A stretch of DNA of 64,000 bases from Camillea tinctor (GCA_022578605.1 MU394152.1:31589-95588); one strand, 5' to 3'. Counted from the first letter of the stretch, positions 25,107 through 37,632 are shown. Program-made: numbers and translations. Notes: generated by a model from the letters alone, not told the origin.

Positions 25107-25917
25107 CTAGTAGCCATCCTTGCCCCATTTGTTCCACTTGTCGTGTAGGTGCTGAGCGTACAGTTAGTATAAGTGCCGGGTTCATCCTCCAGCAGTAGAA
25201 ATTATCTGCATGAAGATAGGTTGGATGTCAGGAGATGGGGAATAGGGGAGCAGTCGATAACCAGGATCGACAACATAGATTGACGATGCGAATATTTTCT
25301 TGGATAGTTTTGCGCACACGTACCTTGGGCAGGTTGACATCAGGGACAACTACAACGTTGATAGCGCTGGGGGCGTCCTTGGGATCGGCCGAAGTGTCAC
25401 CACCGGGGTGGTATCGGTATTTACCCTCGGTCGAGCCGGTCTCCCACGGCATACCGGACCTGGCCATGCCAACCTGACTCTCGGAGGTGGAAACGGTAGG
25501 GGAACGGCCTTCAATTTTTTTTTGGAGATTGGTGGTCAGTTTGGATCTTGATGCTGGATCGAAGACCTAGTGAAACGTACCGAAGTAGAGACCTGCGCCA
25601 CCTAGAGCCAGAACCATGACGCCTCCCAGGATCTATGAAAACGCACAACCAGCATAGTCAGCCTTTGCATCTTCCTCTCCATTTCCTTTTATAGAGGTAT
25701 TTGTTCTTCGTCCATTGTTGTGAAACAAGCAGTGACCGGTTGGCCACGCAGTCGGGGAGAGAGAGGGAGGATAGGTATTATTATGACGCACCATCAACTC
25801 GGGGTTGCGCTTGGTTTCTTCCTTGAGGGCCGGATCGGCCTTAGCGACTAGACGGCGGGTGGTGGTGGAGAAGGCCCGGCTGAAAAATGCAGCACGGCGA
25901 GCAATGATGGAAGCCAT
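25107..25917 (-). CDS. Small mitochondrial single-pass membrane protein, function unknown
   Basis: Exons on the minus strand: 25917-25792, 25632-25581, 25508-25324 and 25151-25107, giving 135 residues. Splice phases agree (0, 1, 0). The N-terminus MASIIARRAAFFSRAFSTTT is a typical mitochondrial presequence, with an arginine-rich cleavage region. A single membrane segment follows (GGVMVLALGGAGLYFG, around residues 45-60). The tail contains GMPWETG, KYRYHPGGDTSADPKDAPSA, VVVPDVNLP and ends NKWGKDGY. The tail feels conserved across filamentous fungi, but I cannot name the family. An inner-membrane protein with its tail facing one compartment, perhaps an accessory or assembly factor, is inference. 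No single open frame shows the whole gene. Confidence 0.82.
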
Positions 25918-27157
25918 GGCTATTGTTTTTCCCCCTCTGGTTCTTATTATTTCTTATTCAGGTTCGGTTGTTGGGATGCTCGTCGGGGTAGTAGATCGGG
26001 CAAGGCAAGTAAGGTTTGGTGTTTTCGCAGTGGTGTGGGCAGTGGAGCTCTTTTTTAGAGGTAACAAAAGTCGAACGACTTGATGGGACGAAGGCAGATA
26101 AGATGAGGGAACAAAACCTATGACCTACAGCCGCAGAGCCGTAAATATGGGGGGGTCTGGACTCGATTGGCCAATCATGTGGAGACTGATTCAATGTTTC
26201 GGTCCGTCTATCTCGGGATTCAAGGCTACATAAACTGACAGGTCTCTCCAGCTGTTAGGCACTGTCGAACCTTAAACTTGAAGTTAATTATACTGGCGCT
26301 ACACTAAAAAAAGACTAAGGCATGATTTATGTAAGCCCGTAGGCTCGCAGTACAAATTTGTGCTTCATGCGTACCTAGGTACCAGCCCATAGCCAACAGC
26401 CTAGGTACCTACATAGGTAAAAATACCTATCCCTATACTTTCAATCTCACGCACCATCGTCACACTTGCATCCACCCACCCATCCACTAGGTACCCATCA
26501 CTGGTGCTGCTCGATTTGTCAATCGTTCATTTCCTTGAATCTTACCTACGCATCTTTATTTGTTCCCTTTTTTTTCCTTTTTCTTACTTACCATACAGAT
26601 CCCATCTGTGTTCACCACCACCACAAATCCCCCTCAAAACTGCTGTGCAGCGACTGAAACACACGCAAGGACCGGACGAAATACAATAGTCCACCACACT
26701 CGTTTTTTTTTAAGTTATTATTTATTTTATTTATTTTTTTATTGTTAATTCTTTAATCCGAGAATCTCATCTCGCGAAACTTCACAGACCTGTCCCTCTC
26801 TCTCTCTCTTCTCTCCACATTCTCAAACCATCGCCACCACTACCACCACCACCACCACCACCAACCACCCGCATCATCACGGTCTCCCTTCTTTTGAAAC
26901 AATCCCTTTCCTCATTATTCGCTTGGGAGAATCCGCCAAATAAGCGAACTGACCTTCATTTGGAATCTCTCCCAACCAATTTAGTACTACCACGTCCATC
27001 GTTCCCTATCCGCCAGGGCAACCGAGATCCATCGCCTCTTGACTGTTTGTCAAAAATTATGATATAGGAAGCGAGACCATTGACGCGCCATCTTTTCTCG
27101 ATAGCAACTTGACCAGAAGAAAACCCGTTCTCGATTTTAGAATTTTAGTTTTTCTTT
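25918..27157. promoter_or_regulatory. Divergent spacer and ERF2 leader
   Basis: A 1.24 kb spacer. ACCTAGGT lies at 26373-26380 and related words at 26400-26420. From about 26440 the sequence is CT- and CAC-rich, with a (CCA)n stretch at 26833-26863, and is probably the long ERF2 leader. A three-codon upstream frame (ATG ATA TAG) sits near 27059. Confidence 0.45.
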
Positions 27158-29246
27158 ATGGCTTCAGAATCACCACCCGCGAGGCTGACCTCGCCTGAAG
27201 AAGAAAATGACAAGTTTCCCGGATCGACGTTGCCTGCTCCTGGCCCCCCGAGTATTATTTCTTCGCGAATGACCGATATCCCGTCTGAACATGGCGATGG
27301 CGATACCCAAGAACAGTCCAGGGCTGGCGGCGCAAGCACCAAGCGGAGTGCTCGTGCTACCGAGTCGCGGCCTGACACAGCTAGGACCGGAATGTCGTCC
27401 TCCAAGGGTGCCTGGTCTCAGGGCACGTCGCTCCGGATGGGTATGCAGAGAGCTAGTCTTACCGGTAGCATCGCGAGTGCTCGTCCCCCGAGCTCCACAA
27501 GCAGAAGCCATGTTCCCTTGGCTTCCCATGCCTTTTTTCATCCCATGAGCTCCCAGAAACTTCAAGCCCAGCGAGGAGCTCAGCGTCCTCCCACCCTGAC
27601 TCAGCGGCCTCCGAGCGTCGACGATCTCCCCGATGACGACCAATCTCATGTTGCACCCCCGGGCATCTCAGCGTCGCGGCCCATCGCCCGTATATCGTAT
27701 CGTACCATGGATGACGTTGATTTGCAACTTCCCTCATCCAGGGGAACTGAAATAACTGAACCCTACGACCGCATTACAACCACCACCAGCCCTACTCATG
27801 GTCACCACCCGGCCGATAGTGTCACCGATAGTGTTCGCCCCTTGCAACGAAAGGCCGAAGAGAGAAACTTGACCTTGAACGTCGATACGAGCAACACCTA
27901 TAGGGGTGGTCCGACTGCTCCAAGTCCGGTTAAGACACCACGATCTTTCAGGTCTAGCCTTTTCATGACAGGAAAGGGGGAATCGGCGGGGAGTCAGCGC
28001 AACCGCACGATGCACGGGGCCGAAAAACTGTCCTCAGCTGCCTCGTCGCCCCGGTTTGGTCCTAGAGCTATTAAGTCTCCGAAGGATAAGACAGAGGCAG
28101 GCAAGGATAAGGAGAAAGAAAAGGAAAAGGCCTTAGGGCAAGGCCGTAACCACGAATATTTTGAGGGCAACACTGTATTTTGCGTTGGGGGCCGTCTGCA
28201 AAACACCCGCCACAAGCCTATTAACATTGCGACGGGCTCTTTTGTTGTCATACCAGCCATCTTGTTCTTTGCTACATCGGCTCCGTACCTGTGGCATAAC
28301 GTGTCACCCGCTGTTCCAATTTTCTTCGCCTACCTCTTTTATATCTGCATATCCTCCTTTCTCCACGCGTCTGGTTCCGATCCAGGGGTGAGTCGCACTA
28401 TGAAATACCCAAAGGGGGTATCGTCGTCATTCTCTGCTAACATGCGAGCCATTTTAGATCCTGCCGCGCAATCTTCATCAATTCCCCCCTCCCGACGAAA
28501 ACGAAGATCCCCTGCGCTTAGCACCACCTACCAATGACTGGACCTTGGTCAAGTCTACGGACCCGAGTACTGCAGCCATGGAAGTACCCACGAAATTTTG
28601 CAAGACGTGCAATATCTGGCGCCCACCGCGTGCTCACCATTGCCGGTTGTGTGACAACTGTGTAGAGACCCAGGATCATCACTGTGTCTGGATTAACAAT
28701 TGCGTTGGGCGACGCAATTACCGTTACTTTTTCACATTCATCACTACCGCTACCATGCTGGCGATTTACCTAGTTGGTGCTACCTTAGGACAAGTCATCC
28801 TCTATTCCCAAAAAGAGGATGTTTCTTTTGGACAGGCTGTTGATCACTTCCGAGTCCCCTTCGCCATGTTTCTTTACGGGGTAATTGGGTTATTGTACCC
28901 TGCAGCTTTAACGGGATATCACCTCTTCCTTATGGCTAGGGGCGAGACAACCCGTGAATTCCTCAACTCTCACAAATTCCTCAAGAAGGATCGCTACCGA
29001 GCTTTCACCCAAGGTAGCATGTGGAAGAACTGGGTGGTGGTCTTGTGCCGTCCTCGACCTCCCACCTACTACCGCTTCAAGAGTCGTTTTGAGCAGGGGG
29101 ATCAACGGCTTGGAGAACGCCGAGTGAAAGACCAGAACCACAATGCCAGAGTTGGCCAAGACATGGAGATGGAGTCAGTACGTCCCCCTGCACGGGGCTT
29201 CCAAGGACCGACAACCTTACGCAACGAGACGACCAGCACTCGCTGA
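27158..29246 (+). CDS. ERF2: DHHC palmitoyltransferase Erf2
   Basis: Erf2 S-palmitoylates Ras and other proteins at the ER/Golgi with its partner Erf4. Exons 27158-28387 and 28458-29246 (70-nt intron, phase 0) give 672 residues. The first 325 residues are disordered and Ser/Pro/Thr-rich. Then come FEGNTVFCVGGRLQNTR and two membrane segments (FVVIPAILFFATSA, IFFAYLFYICISSFL), SDPG, and the cysteine-rich domain: FCKTCNIWRPPRAHHCRLCD followed by D483-H484-H485-C486. Two further membrane segments follow, then a hydrophilic tail. The intron sits just after SDPG, and the spliced ILPRNLH matches the family. The C486 thioester cysteine is intact. Confidence 0.93.
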
Positions 29247-29790
29247 TTCGCCTCCCTCCTCCATCTCCTTGGTGGTGGTGGTGGAGTTATCCCTCATTCA
29301 GCCCAGCTGCGTGGATCTCGCAACCTGCGGGGCCTCGCTCTGGATAAGCTTTTTATGTAATATTTTCCATCTAAACTGTATACCCATTATTTTTCTTTCC
29401 TTTTTACTTCGTTTTGTACAACAGCTTTACTTGTATTCTTGCAACAGCCTACCAAGAGAAGAAAAGAGAGGTGTCCAGAGGATGCCTACGTTTTACATAT
29501 TTAATGTTGATAGAGCTGGTCCGAACTGATGACTTTAATGTCGAAGACCATAACGGACAGCCTTTCTTCTTTTGGAAGAAGATTAACGCACATAACGCTC
29601 GGATCTAATCGTGTGTTCAAGTGGTGGAATTTGGGGGGGGGGGGGGGGGGGGGGGGTTGCAAAAACATGGGGGGTTATTTTTTTTGTTTTTTTTTTTTTA
29701 ATTTTTTTTTTTTATGAATTATGAAACAAAAAAAAAAAAAAAAAAAAAAAANNNNNNNNNNCTCTCCGCCCCCCCCGCCGCCCCGCCCCG

Positions 29791-29831
<41 letters not shown>

Positions 29832-31511
29832 CTAGAACATGGAAGTGTAATATTTTAGTGGTTTTTTTTTAAGATCTATGTTTGACGGATGCATTCACGA
29901 CTACATATAATTCATGACCTACTTGCTTTGCTAAAATGCAAGCCTGCTGATCCCAGACTTGATTAAAATCGTTACGTGATGAAGCGCTGTGGAAAAGGAG
30001 GGATATTGAAAAGTGAATAACTACCAAGTTTAAGTTGGCTTACACCCGCTCATGCCTGGTACTGAAGCAGGTTATCTCATATCCCATTCCGGATACCGTT
30101 GATAATCTTATGTACCTAGACTCGGCATAAATTTGTCACAGTCACTTGGGCTATTAATCGGTTAATACAACATGTGAAAGTCAAGGATCTTAGGTAAGCA
30201 CTGTGAATGTTCTACCTGTTTGTACACTCCCCACTCTAACCCTCGCCTCAGGCCCACCCACTCCTGGTCAAGCTTTGATAGGTGTACTTCTTCTTCCTTT
30301 CCTTCTCTCTTTTTTTTTTCTGTGGAAGGAAAAGTTTTCCAAATAGAAAGAAAACTATCACAAAACGATCTATTGTGACCATTATATACAAGAATATTAT
30401 CTGCATTATGTGTGTGTGTGTGTGTGGGGGGGGGGGAGGCATAGAGGCCATGAAGAATATAATATAGCCAACTATATATAGATATATAGATATCATGATG
30501 GTAAATCAATACAAAAGTATGGAGGAAGCATTATAGAATATGTCATATACAGACCCACATATAATGGAGTGTGGTAAGTAACGGTGTATTCTATCCTCAA
30601 ATGGGTGATGATTTAACTCGACACGATACGCACTCGTGGTACACCCAACATGAACTGGGCCCAAATGTTCCTTTAAAGAGGGGTGACATGTGTCATAGGT
30701 AATTGGACGCTATGTATAAGAGGCGTTATTCCTAGGAACAATTACACATGGAAGACTGGCTATATAGATAATATCCTGACCTAGGGCATTTGGGATATGA
30801 TCTGCTATTCTCGGATTCAAACCCAAGAAAAGAGAAAAAGCTCACGATACATGACTTACAAGTCTAATACCTTAGGCAGGATATTCAAAGGAACTGTAAA
30901 CCAGGGGGGCGTGATTGTTCTTCAGCTGACACCATGCTAGATACCATCGATCCCATAGATTGTCTCGTACTAAGTTGCGTGGTGATATCCTTTATTTTGT
31001 CATCCCAAACACTTTCGGAGACGGACTCGCCTTACTTGAAGATGGCTGTAGAATCTCTCATCCGGTCTTAGATTGCTAGGCGAAAAGAGGGAAAACAAAT
31101 GAGGAGTAAAGAAACTCGTCTCATAATCTGCAGTATAATTTACAAAGCTAATAGAAATAACGGATCCATTGACGTCCTGAGTCAGGGATCCCGTCTCGAT
31201 GGCACTTTCATTTCCGAACCCCTAGAAGATGTTCTACTTGAGCAATAATGTTCGATGCGCACAGCAACTGGCAATAAAATGAAGCAAATGCGCAAATAAA
31301 CAAAGAAATGGGCAGAGATAGAGAGAGAGAGAGAGAAGTAAACAGCTAAACGCCCATCGCTATGTCACCCCAAGAGTAGATGCAAATATCACTCACAATC
31401 TTGTGTCTTTGTTTCTTTTTCCTCCTTTTTTTTTTTTTCATAAATAAAAAAGAAAAGAAAAGAAAATCAATAAATAACAAAAATCGGAAATCAAAATTAA
31501 CCAAAAGATAA
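29247..31511. other. Gene-free region with assembly gap between ERF2 and EOS1
   Basis: About 2.3 kb holding the ERF2 3' UTR, the gap with its homopolymers, a (GT)n-G10 tract near 30410-30436, a (GA)n tract near 31318-31334 and poly-T/A DNA near 31426-31470. No coding gene could be supported. Confidence 0.45.
29633..29830. other. Assembly gap flanked by homopolymer runs
   Basis: A G24 run at 29633-29656, T-rich tracts to 29713, a poly-A run of about 23-25 nt, ten N at 29752-29761, then C-rich sequence ending in a C-run of about 40 nt to 29830. The order of long homopolymers around N is typical of a failed or filled assembly join, so real length and content here are unknown. Confidence 0.9.
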
Positions 31512-32472
31512 TTACAAGCCGATGGTATCACCATGGACGCCAAGCACTTGAACGACGATACGGCCTGCCACCTCACCAGCTCGTTTAGCCCAGTCGACCA
31601 GGGGAGCATGGATGAAGTCTGGCCTGGTAGAATGTGAGTGGAGGAGGAGGGCTACCATGCTGATAAAACTAGCAAAGGAAAAGACACTTATACTAGCAAA
31701 GGTCTCCTTGCGTATCTTGATCTTGCGCTGAGTGAAGTGGTAGCAAGTTGTCAAAATAGTGGCAATGCCGATCCAAGCGGGCAGCAGGAGACTGGGGTTC
31801 TTGAAACCACCGGCTAGATAGACGAACCAGGAGGTCAGGTAAGCAAAGACACAGCTGATGGTGAAGAGGCGGACGACTGTGGCTTGCGGAGTGTAGTTGA
31901 TCAGCCAGCGCGACATCAGACAGTCGGTGAAGAAGAAGGCGAGATAAGCAGCAGCACAACACTAGGGGTTTATTTTTAAAATCAGTTTAGGAAGTTAGAA
32001 TGAAGAGAAGAGAAGGGAGAAGAACAGGGACAGGGACAAGGACAAGAAGAAGAAGAAGGAGTACCCAAACTATGGCAAGGGTGGTCTCAGTCAGGCGAAG
32101 ACTACTAGCACTATCGTACCGGTAACCATTGGACAAGCGAATGTACTCGGCGACAAGAAAGCGCATAGACAGACGAAGCCCCCACCAGACCGAGGGAACG
32201 ATAGACAGCAAGCGACAAGCCGTCAGAGTGAGATGCCAGCGCCGAGGTACACCGAGTGCGACGGCAACACGGGGCTGGAGCAGGGAGACGGCGACGGCAG
32301 GAGGAGTAGTAGAAGTAGAAGAAGTAACGGCAGCAGAGGTAACATGTTTGGTGGTGGTAGTGGCAGTGGTGGTGGTGGTTTTGCTGTAACCATGACCATG
32401 ACTATAGCCATTGACGTTGACGTTGCCATTACGGTTGCGGGAAGTAGTAGATGGTGATGGTGATGCAGCCAT
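31512..32472 (-). CDS. EOS1: N-glycosylation-related protein Eos1
   Basis: Eos1 is an ER membrane protein linked in yeast to N-glycosylation and oxidative-stress tolerance. Exons 32472-32065 and 31961-31512 (103-nt intron, phase 0) give 285 residues. After a low-complexity start rich in Asn, Gly, His and Thr, the family core reads LQPRVAVALGVPRRWHLTLT, ACRLLSIVPSVWWGLR, FFFTDCLMSRWLINYTPQAT, LLLPAWIGIATIL and CYHFTQRKIKIRKET. Four or so hydrophobic segments are visible. The first in-frame ATG (MAASPS) is used; a longer frame would start at TTG. It diverges from the MBA1 gene. Family match is strong. Confidence 0.92.
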
Positions 32473-33372
32473 CGCATCGAGGACCAAACCGCCTGGGCTG
32501 CTAGTAGATGATACCTAGCCACTCCCCCGATGGTGGCAGTCCCTACAGGACGGAAGATGTAACGAGAGAAGAATGGCCGACCATCAAATTAGTTACCTAG
32601 GTAATGAGTGAACAAAATAAATAGATAGATAGATAAACAAACAAACAAACAAACAAACAAATTGATCTGTACTTATAGGTATAAGAGAAAGGAAGTAAAA
32701 GTAAAGTAAAGGAAGCAAATGTAAATACCCAACTAGAGAGAGGTAAGTTCTAAAATAAGTACCTAGGTTAGGTAGGTTTAGGTAGGTCAGATTACCTACA
32801 CCTATATGTGGTGCTGGTGCGTAACGTAAGGTACGTGCGTAGGTACATACGTAAAAGAAGAAGAAAAAGGAAGGAAGGGGAAAATAAAATAAAATAAATA
32901 AAATAAAATAAAAGGTGGACAGGATACGTAAGCCAGGCTATTAAGGTAAGGTAACCTATGTACTACTACTGTACTGATAGTGATAGTTTTAAAGCAAGAA
33001 CCTTTAGGTAGTTTTTAATGGCTTGTGAGGTCATCATACCTTACTCAACTGAACTGAACTTACTACACTACAGATACATAAGCCACGCGACAACGCTAAC
33101 AATCTAGACCCTTGCTATCAATCCCTGTAAAGAGATCAATTATTTTTATTGGTTAGCCCTGTCTCCTCGGCGGAGGGTTCTCCACCTATATTTTTTTTTT
33201 CTTCCCCGGGAAAAAAAAAGAAGAAAAAAAGAAAGAAAAGAAAAAAAATAAAAATAAAAAAACGTTCAAAGGAAGGTATCGACCTTGTCTTATATAAATA
33301 TTTCACATAAATCTTCTCTACTTACATAACCGGCTTATACCTTCAACTCCTGCTGCCCTATCTTATTCCATC
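32473..33372. promoter_or_regulatory. Divergent EOS1/MBA1 spacer
   Basis: A 900-bp spacer with short tandem repeats: GATA units and (CAAA)n near 32620-32660, AAAT units near 32880-32912, and A-rich tracts near 33205-33260. ACCTAGGT occurs at 32595-32602 and 32761-32768. A TATATAAATA stretch near 33290 could be a TATA-type element for the MBA1 gene, about 80 nt before its ATG. Confidence 0.45.
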
Positions 33373-34409
33373 ATGGCCACCAACCTTGCGCGCCTCTCGC
33401 GCTCCTGGTCGTTGGCCTCTGCCCCTTTCCCTTTTCCATTCCCTCCCCTTTCTCCTTCCCCTTTCCCCTTCCGGCAGCCCTATTCCTCCCCCTACCTTCA
33501 ATGCCTCTGCCGCTCCCTCACCACTACACCCTCGACGAGCTCGAAAATGACGAGGAGGTCCGGGGGGAGGGATTCACTTCAGAAGAAAAGACCGCTAGAA
33601 GCCGAAGTCAACGCCACCTTCCTCATTCCCAGTAAGTATATTATGTACATTCATCGTACACCTAGTTATTATAATCCGGTAGCCTTGGCTCGACTCGAGG
33701 CTGACCCAATGCCGCCATCACCATCGTGCTAGTGACTCTCGTCGCACCCCCTATCTGGCGGTATCCCCGCCATCCCATGAAGTTCCTGCACATGGCCTGG
33801 CTAAATATCCAGAACCGTTTCAAATCTGCCTACTCCACCTTGGGCATCTGGTTCACGTCGTCGGAGAAGATGCTGAGGACTTGGCCGCGCTTCAAGCTTG
33901 ACCGCGCTTCTGCTGTCCCCGTAGCCAAGGCCCTACACGTCCAGATGTCCGAAGCCATGGCTGCTGGCGACAAAGAAGCCCTGCGCCATATATGCGCCCC
34001 CGAGCTGTTCAAGACCCTCGGCAGTACCATCGATTCGCGGCCCAAGGGCATGCGCAGTGAGTGGGAGCTTGTTCGCTACGAAAAGACCTGGTACTATCCC
34101 CGTATCGCCGACTTCCGCGTCACCTATCAGCCCCTGATGCAGGGCCGCGGTATGCGCCTAATCAAGCAGGCTGTCGTTTCCATATGCAGCGTGCAGCGCC
34201 TAACCCGATGTCTCGGAGACGCCAAGATCCCAGGTACTGAGCGAATGCGTGAACTGACCGAGCACATTGTCCTACACTCCGAGGTCAACCCCCGTACCTT
34301 TGAGTCCGGCCCGTGGAGGATCTGGGGCAACCTTTCCGAGATGACATACGAGGAGTACCTTAATGACTTGGAGAACTTCAACGCTATGGAGGCCAACCAA
34401 GACCTTTGA
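33373..34409 (+). CDS. MBA1: Mitochondrial ribosome protein mL45/Mba1
   Basis: Mba1/mL45 tethers the mitochondrial ribosome to the inner membrane for co-translational insertion. Exons 33373-33631 and 33733-34409 (101-nt intron, phase 1) give 311 residues. The N-terminus is Arg/Ser/Pro-rich with no acids (MATNLARLSRSWSLASAP), a likely presequence. The spliced junction reads FLIPMTLVAPP. The Tim44-like fold then shows NRFKSAYSTLGIWFTS, ALHVQMSEAMAAGDKEALR, SEWELVRY and WRIWGNLSEMTYEEY. The last is a hallmark of the fungal protein. Length fits filamentous fungi. Confidence 0.88.
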
Positions 34410-35222
34410 GTCTAGGCCGCTACCCAGGCAATGGAAAGAAGCTTAGCACCGAAGAACAAGAAACGGAGAAAATGTCGTGGTACATGTAAAAATGTACTAA
34501 TATGTGTGTACGTTCACTGAGGGTATTTACGAATGATGAGACCCTAGAACTATGAGGAAGTCTAGTTTCGAACCTAGGTATGTTTTAAAAGGCGAAATAA
34601 AACCGCCACAAGACCCCTCGACTGTCCCGGGTCGTTATACCGTACTGCGGAGTTAAATATCGCTGTATAAATAATCATATAACCTAGGAAAGCCATGGTT
34701 TAGGTTAGGATATAGCTGTATTTCACAAATATCTAATCTAGCAAGCTGAGACATTTGTCCTGTTGTACGTCGGGACAAAAGTAAGAACTATTTTAATACA
34801 ATGGTGCAGGGTGGAGTTAAAGTGAGCTGGAGTTCTTATCTGAAGAAAATGACTATAGATCGCAACAAGCACATTCAGATATTGGCCATTTTAGTAGACC
34901 AACCCATCTCCAAACTGTGCCAAGTAAGCGTATACTCGCTGTTTTTTTATATTTTTTTACTCGGCCGTAACGTTATTCAAGAAACGAAAGCTCAATGCTA
35001 CCTGCTGCCTCCTTTCATTTGTAACATTAAGTAAGTAGCAGCAGGATGGTTAGAGCAAAGAGTTGCAAGAGAAAAAGTTCATCACTAGTCTCGTTCTCTC
35101 CTTCAAGCATCACATGTGCTCCTGAAAACACCCCCTAACCTCTAAACATTCCTTGTATGTCTCTCTGCATATCCCTTCGTTGATTACGTTCCCACCTACT
35201 ACCGATTTAAAGATACCTAGAC
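34410..35222. other. Convergent MBA1/transporter 3' region
   Basis: Two 3' UTRs, with ACCTAGGT at 34572-34579. A 77-codon plus frame at 34801-35034 shows no motif and lacks coding character. No gene was seen. Confidence 0.45.
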
Positions 35223-37632
35223 TTAAAAGAATTTCCCGGTAATCTTCGTGGTAGTAGTGGTGGTCGTGACTTCGTCACGCGATTCCGACTCAGCCTCTGC
35301 GCGAGAGGGATTATACTCCTCTGGCGAAGGTGCTGCTGTGGGAGGATCGAGACCATCGAAACGTGTTCGGTTCAGCTTTGACCGTGTATACTGGAACGCA
35401 AGGCGAAGGCCAAGAGCGATGAATCCCCAGATCAAACCACCAACTGGGGCCGCAACGAAGGCTCCAAAGGCGCCCCAGTCACCGGTGTACAGACCTTGTT
35501 CGAGGAGAATGAGCTCACCGCCAGATTGGGCGCTATCATAGTAGATAGCTCCAAAGATGAAAACGGTAAGGATCCCACCGAGGCCGCCGACGAGAACCTC
35601 GAAGCCGCGCCACCAGTAGAAGCGATCTGAGAGACCGAGCATGAGCACCGGAATCGTAGCCGCCGACAGCAGGTCCGAGATTAGGTAGATCTGAAGGATA
35701 CTGGGAGCCTTGATTGCTAGAACGACTACCGGGATAATAATAAGTACGACGGCGCCCCGGATCCACCAGATATTGAGGCGATTGCGGAAGATATCATTGG
35801 ATGCGGAAGATATCATGGCCGACTGAAGACTATCGAAGGCAGCAGTGCTGAGTGAGACGGACATGACGATCACGATTCCGACAACCCAGTTCGGCAACTG
35901 CTCCAGGAGCAAGAAGAACGAGACTGACCCGTCCTCCACAGGGGGGTCACCGGGGAATGCCCCTGACCAGACAGCAATCAATCCGGTACAACCAACTAGC
36001 GTCAGCACGATTAAAATAACGACCATGGCAATCGACACGCCAATCCAAAGGTCCTTGTCTGTCTTCGAGGCGAAAGCACGCAGCCAGAAGTTGGCCAGAA
36101 AAAAATCGTTTGTAAGGACGGCTACAGGTAAGATGTATACGAGCTGCCACCCTATCAGGTTGGCGTCAAGCAATCCAGAACTCGCCACAAGCTCCGGCTT
36201 GATCTCTGTCTTGACTCCGATGGTAATTGTGGCTATAAGGATGAGGCAACAGATCATCATGCCCTGAATGTTGTCCGTAATAAAGGATATCTTGAAGCCT
36301 CCGAGCGCTAGAGAGTGATGTCAGCCATAGCATAAGGTGTATCGTGATGGATAAGATATAGGGAATATTAAGGGAAAGAGGCAACTCACACGTGTAGATG
36401 GTCGTAACGATACATTCGACAATCACGACAGGAAGCCCATCTAATCCAGTCAGAGCCGTGATGACCTGACCAATTGCAGAAAGCTCGGCTATCATGTAAA
36501 GAAACAAGGTGAGAAGTGTGAGAGCACCAAGGTAAAGCGCGGTGACAACACCGTACCGTTGCCTTGTCCACTCTGTAAGGACAAACCCCTCGGGGCATTT
36601 CCTGCGGATGATAGGGGCCAAGGCAGCAAAGATCAGTAGCGGGCAAGCCGAAGCAATTGCATAGACAATGACGCCTTGAAGGCCTGCCAGAGTGGCCAAT
36701 TGGGGATACGAGAACAGAATACCCGATCCCATGGCTGGAAGTTTAGCAAAATACGATTAGTAAGTTCGCAAGATATTTGGGGGAAGGGAGGTTCTGAGCG
36801 GCAGCACGTTTCCCACGCAAGCATTAACTTGATCGAGTAATTACGGTACAATCTCAGCTTCATTTCCACAGTGCTGTTGCGGATCTCCCCACAAACTCCT
36901 TATAGAAGAATTATGAGGTTGGATCCGGTCGAGGCTGCTTCCAATCGGCACCCGTAGTGAGCCGCGGCCTTCCCGTCCCAGCACAGGTTCATATGGACCT
37001 ATACTGGAAAGGAGAGGGCTTTCGATCTTGGGTATCAACATACTATCAGTTATACAACTCATACTCTAATCTCATACCACCGTGGATTTGGCCATGTAGG
37101 TTGGCAGCGCCCGCTCTCACGACATTAACGTTATGAGAAGAGGGCGTGGTAGTCGTGCTGGTTCGATGGTGCCACCGCTCTCGATCCCTAAAAAAAAAAG
37201 AGGTACGCCTGCATAGGCAGAGCAGCATAGCGGTTCCTTTACTCACCAGCGGCGATAAAGTTGAGGGCCAGAGGGAAGGCTAACAAATTATTAGCATAAG
37301 TTTTAGGGGGTCATGGAATTAAGGGGGAGGGAGGGAGGGAGATAGGAAAGTCGAGCAGTATTCTATTTTCGTGATACAGCTTATTCCCGAGTTAGTCTAA
37401 CCCTTCTGGCTTCTATTCCCAGCAAGGAAATCAGCCTTGGACTGATTCCTCATCCTCCAGGCCAGGCCTGTTCCTAGCAGTCTGTGGGCAGTGGTGTCTA
37501 GTTAGTTTTCGTATTCAGGATATCTAACCTAGCTGGTAAGAGAGAGGGCAGGTAGTCATGGGACTCATACAAGAAAGCTCCATAAGTAAGATATATAATG
37601 GCATTAGATGCCTGAAAAGACGGTTGTCCCAT
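35223..37632 (-). CDS. SSS-family transporter, urea-permease (DUR3)-related
   Basis: A plasma-membrane type sodium:solute symporter related to the Dur3 urea permeases. Five exons on the minus strand: 37632-37571, 37481-37402, 37279-37247, 36734-36390 and 36307-35223, giving 534 residues. The start is MGQPSFQASNAIIYLTYGAF, then LAWRMRNQSKADFLAGNRSQ, FPLALNFIAAAMGSGILFSY, LTEWTRQRYG, TTIYTSLGGFKISFITDNIQG and NFWLRAFASKTDKDLW. About twelve hydrophobic segments are visible. It is shorter than Dur3 (about 690) and its N-terminal core differs, so it may be a separate subfamily; the substrate is unproven. The tail ends in a poly-Thr run. The third intron is 512 nt, far longer than others here. The donor at 37401 (GTTAGA) is weak. 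Confidence 0.86.

Noticed and set aside
30780..30840. Possible tRNA (B-box-like GGTTTGAATCC on minus strand)
   Set aside because: The T-stem has a mismatch, and no A box or acceptor stem could be found upstream.
36841..37062. 73-codon minus frame inside the long transporter intron
   Set aside because: It has no transporter character and breaks the conserved FIAA-AMGSG junction. Kept only as a point to check.
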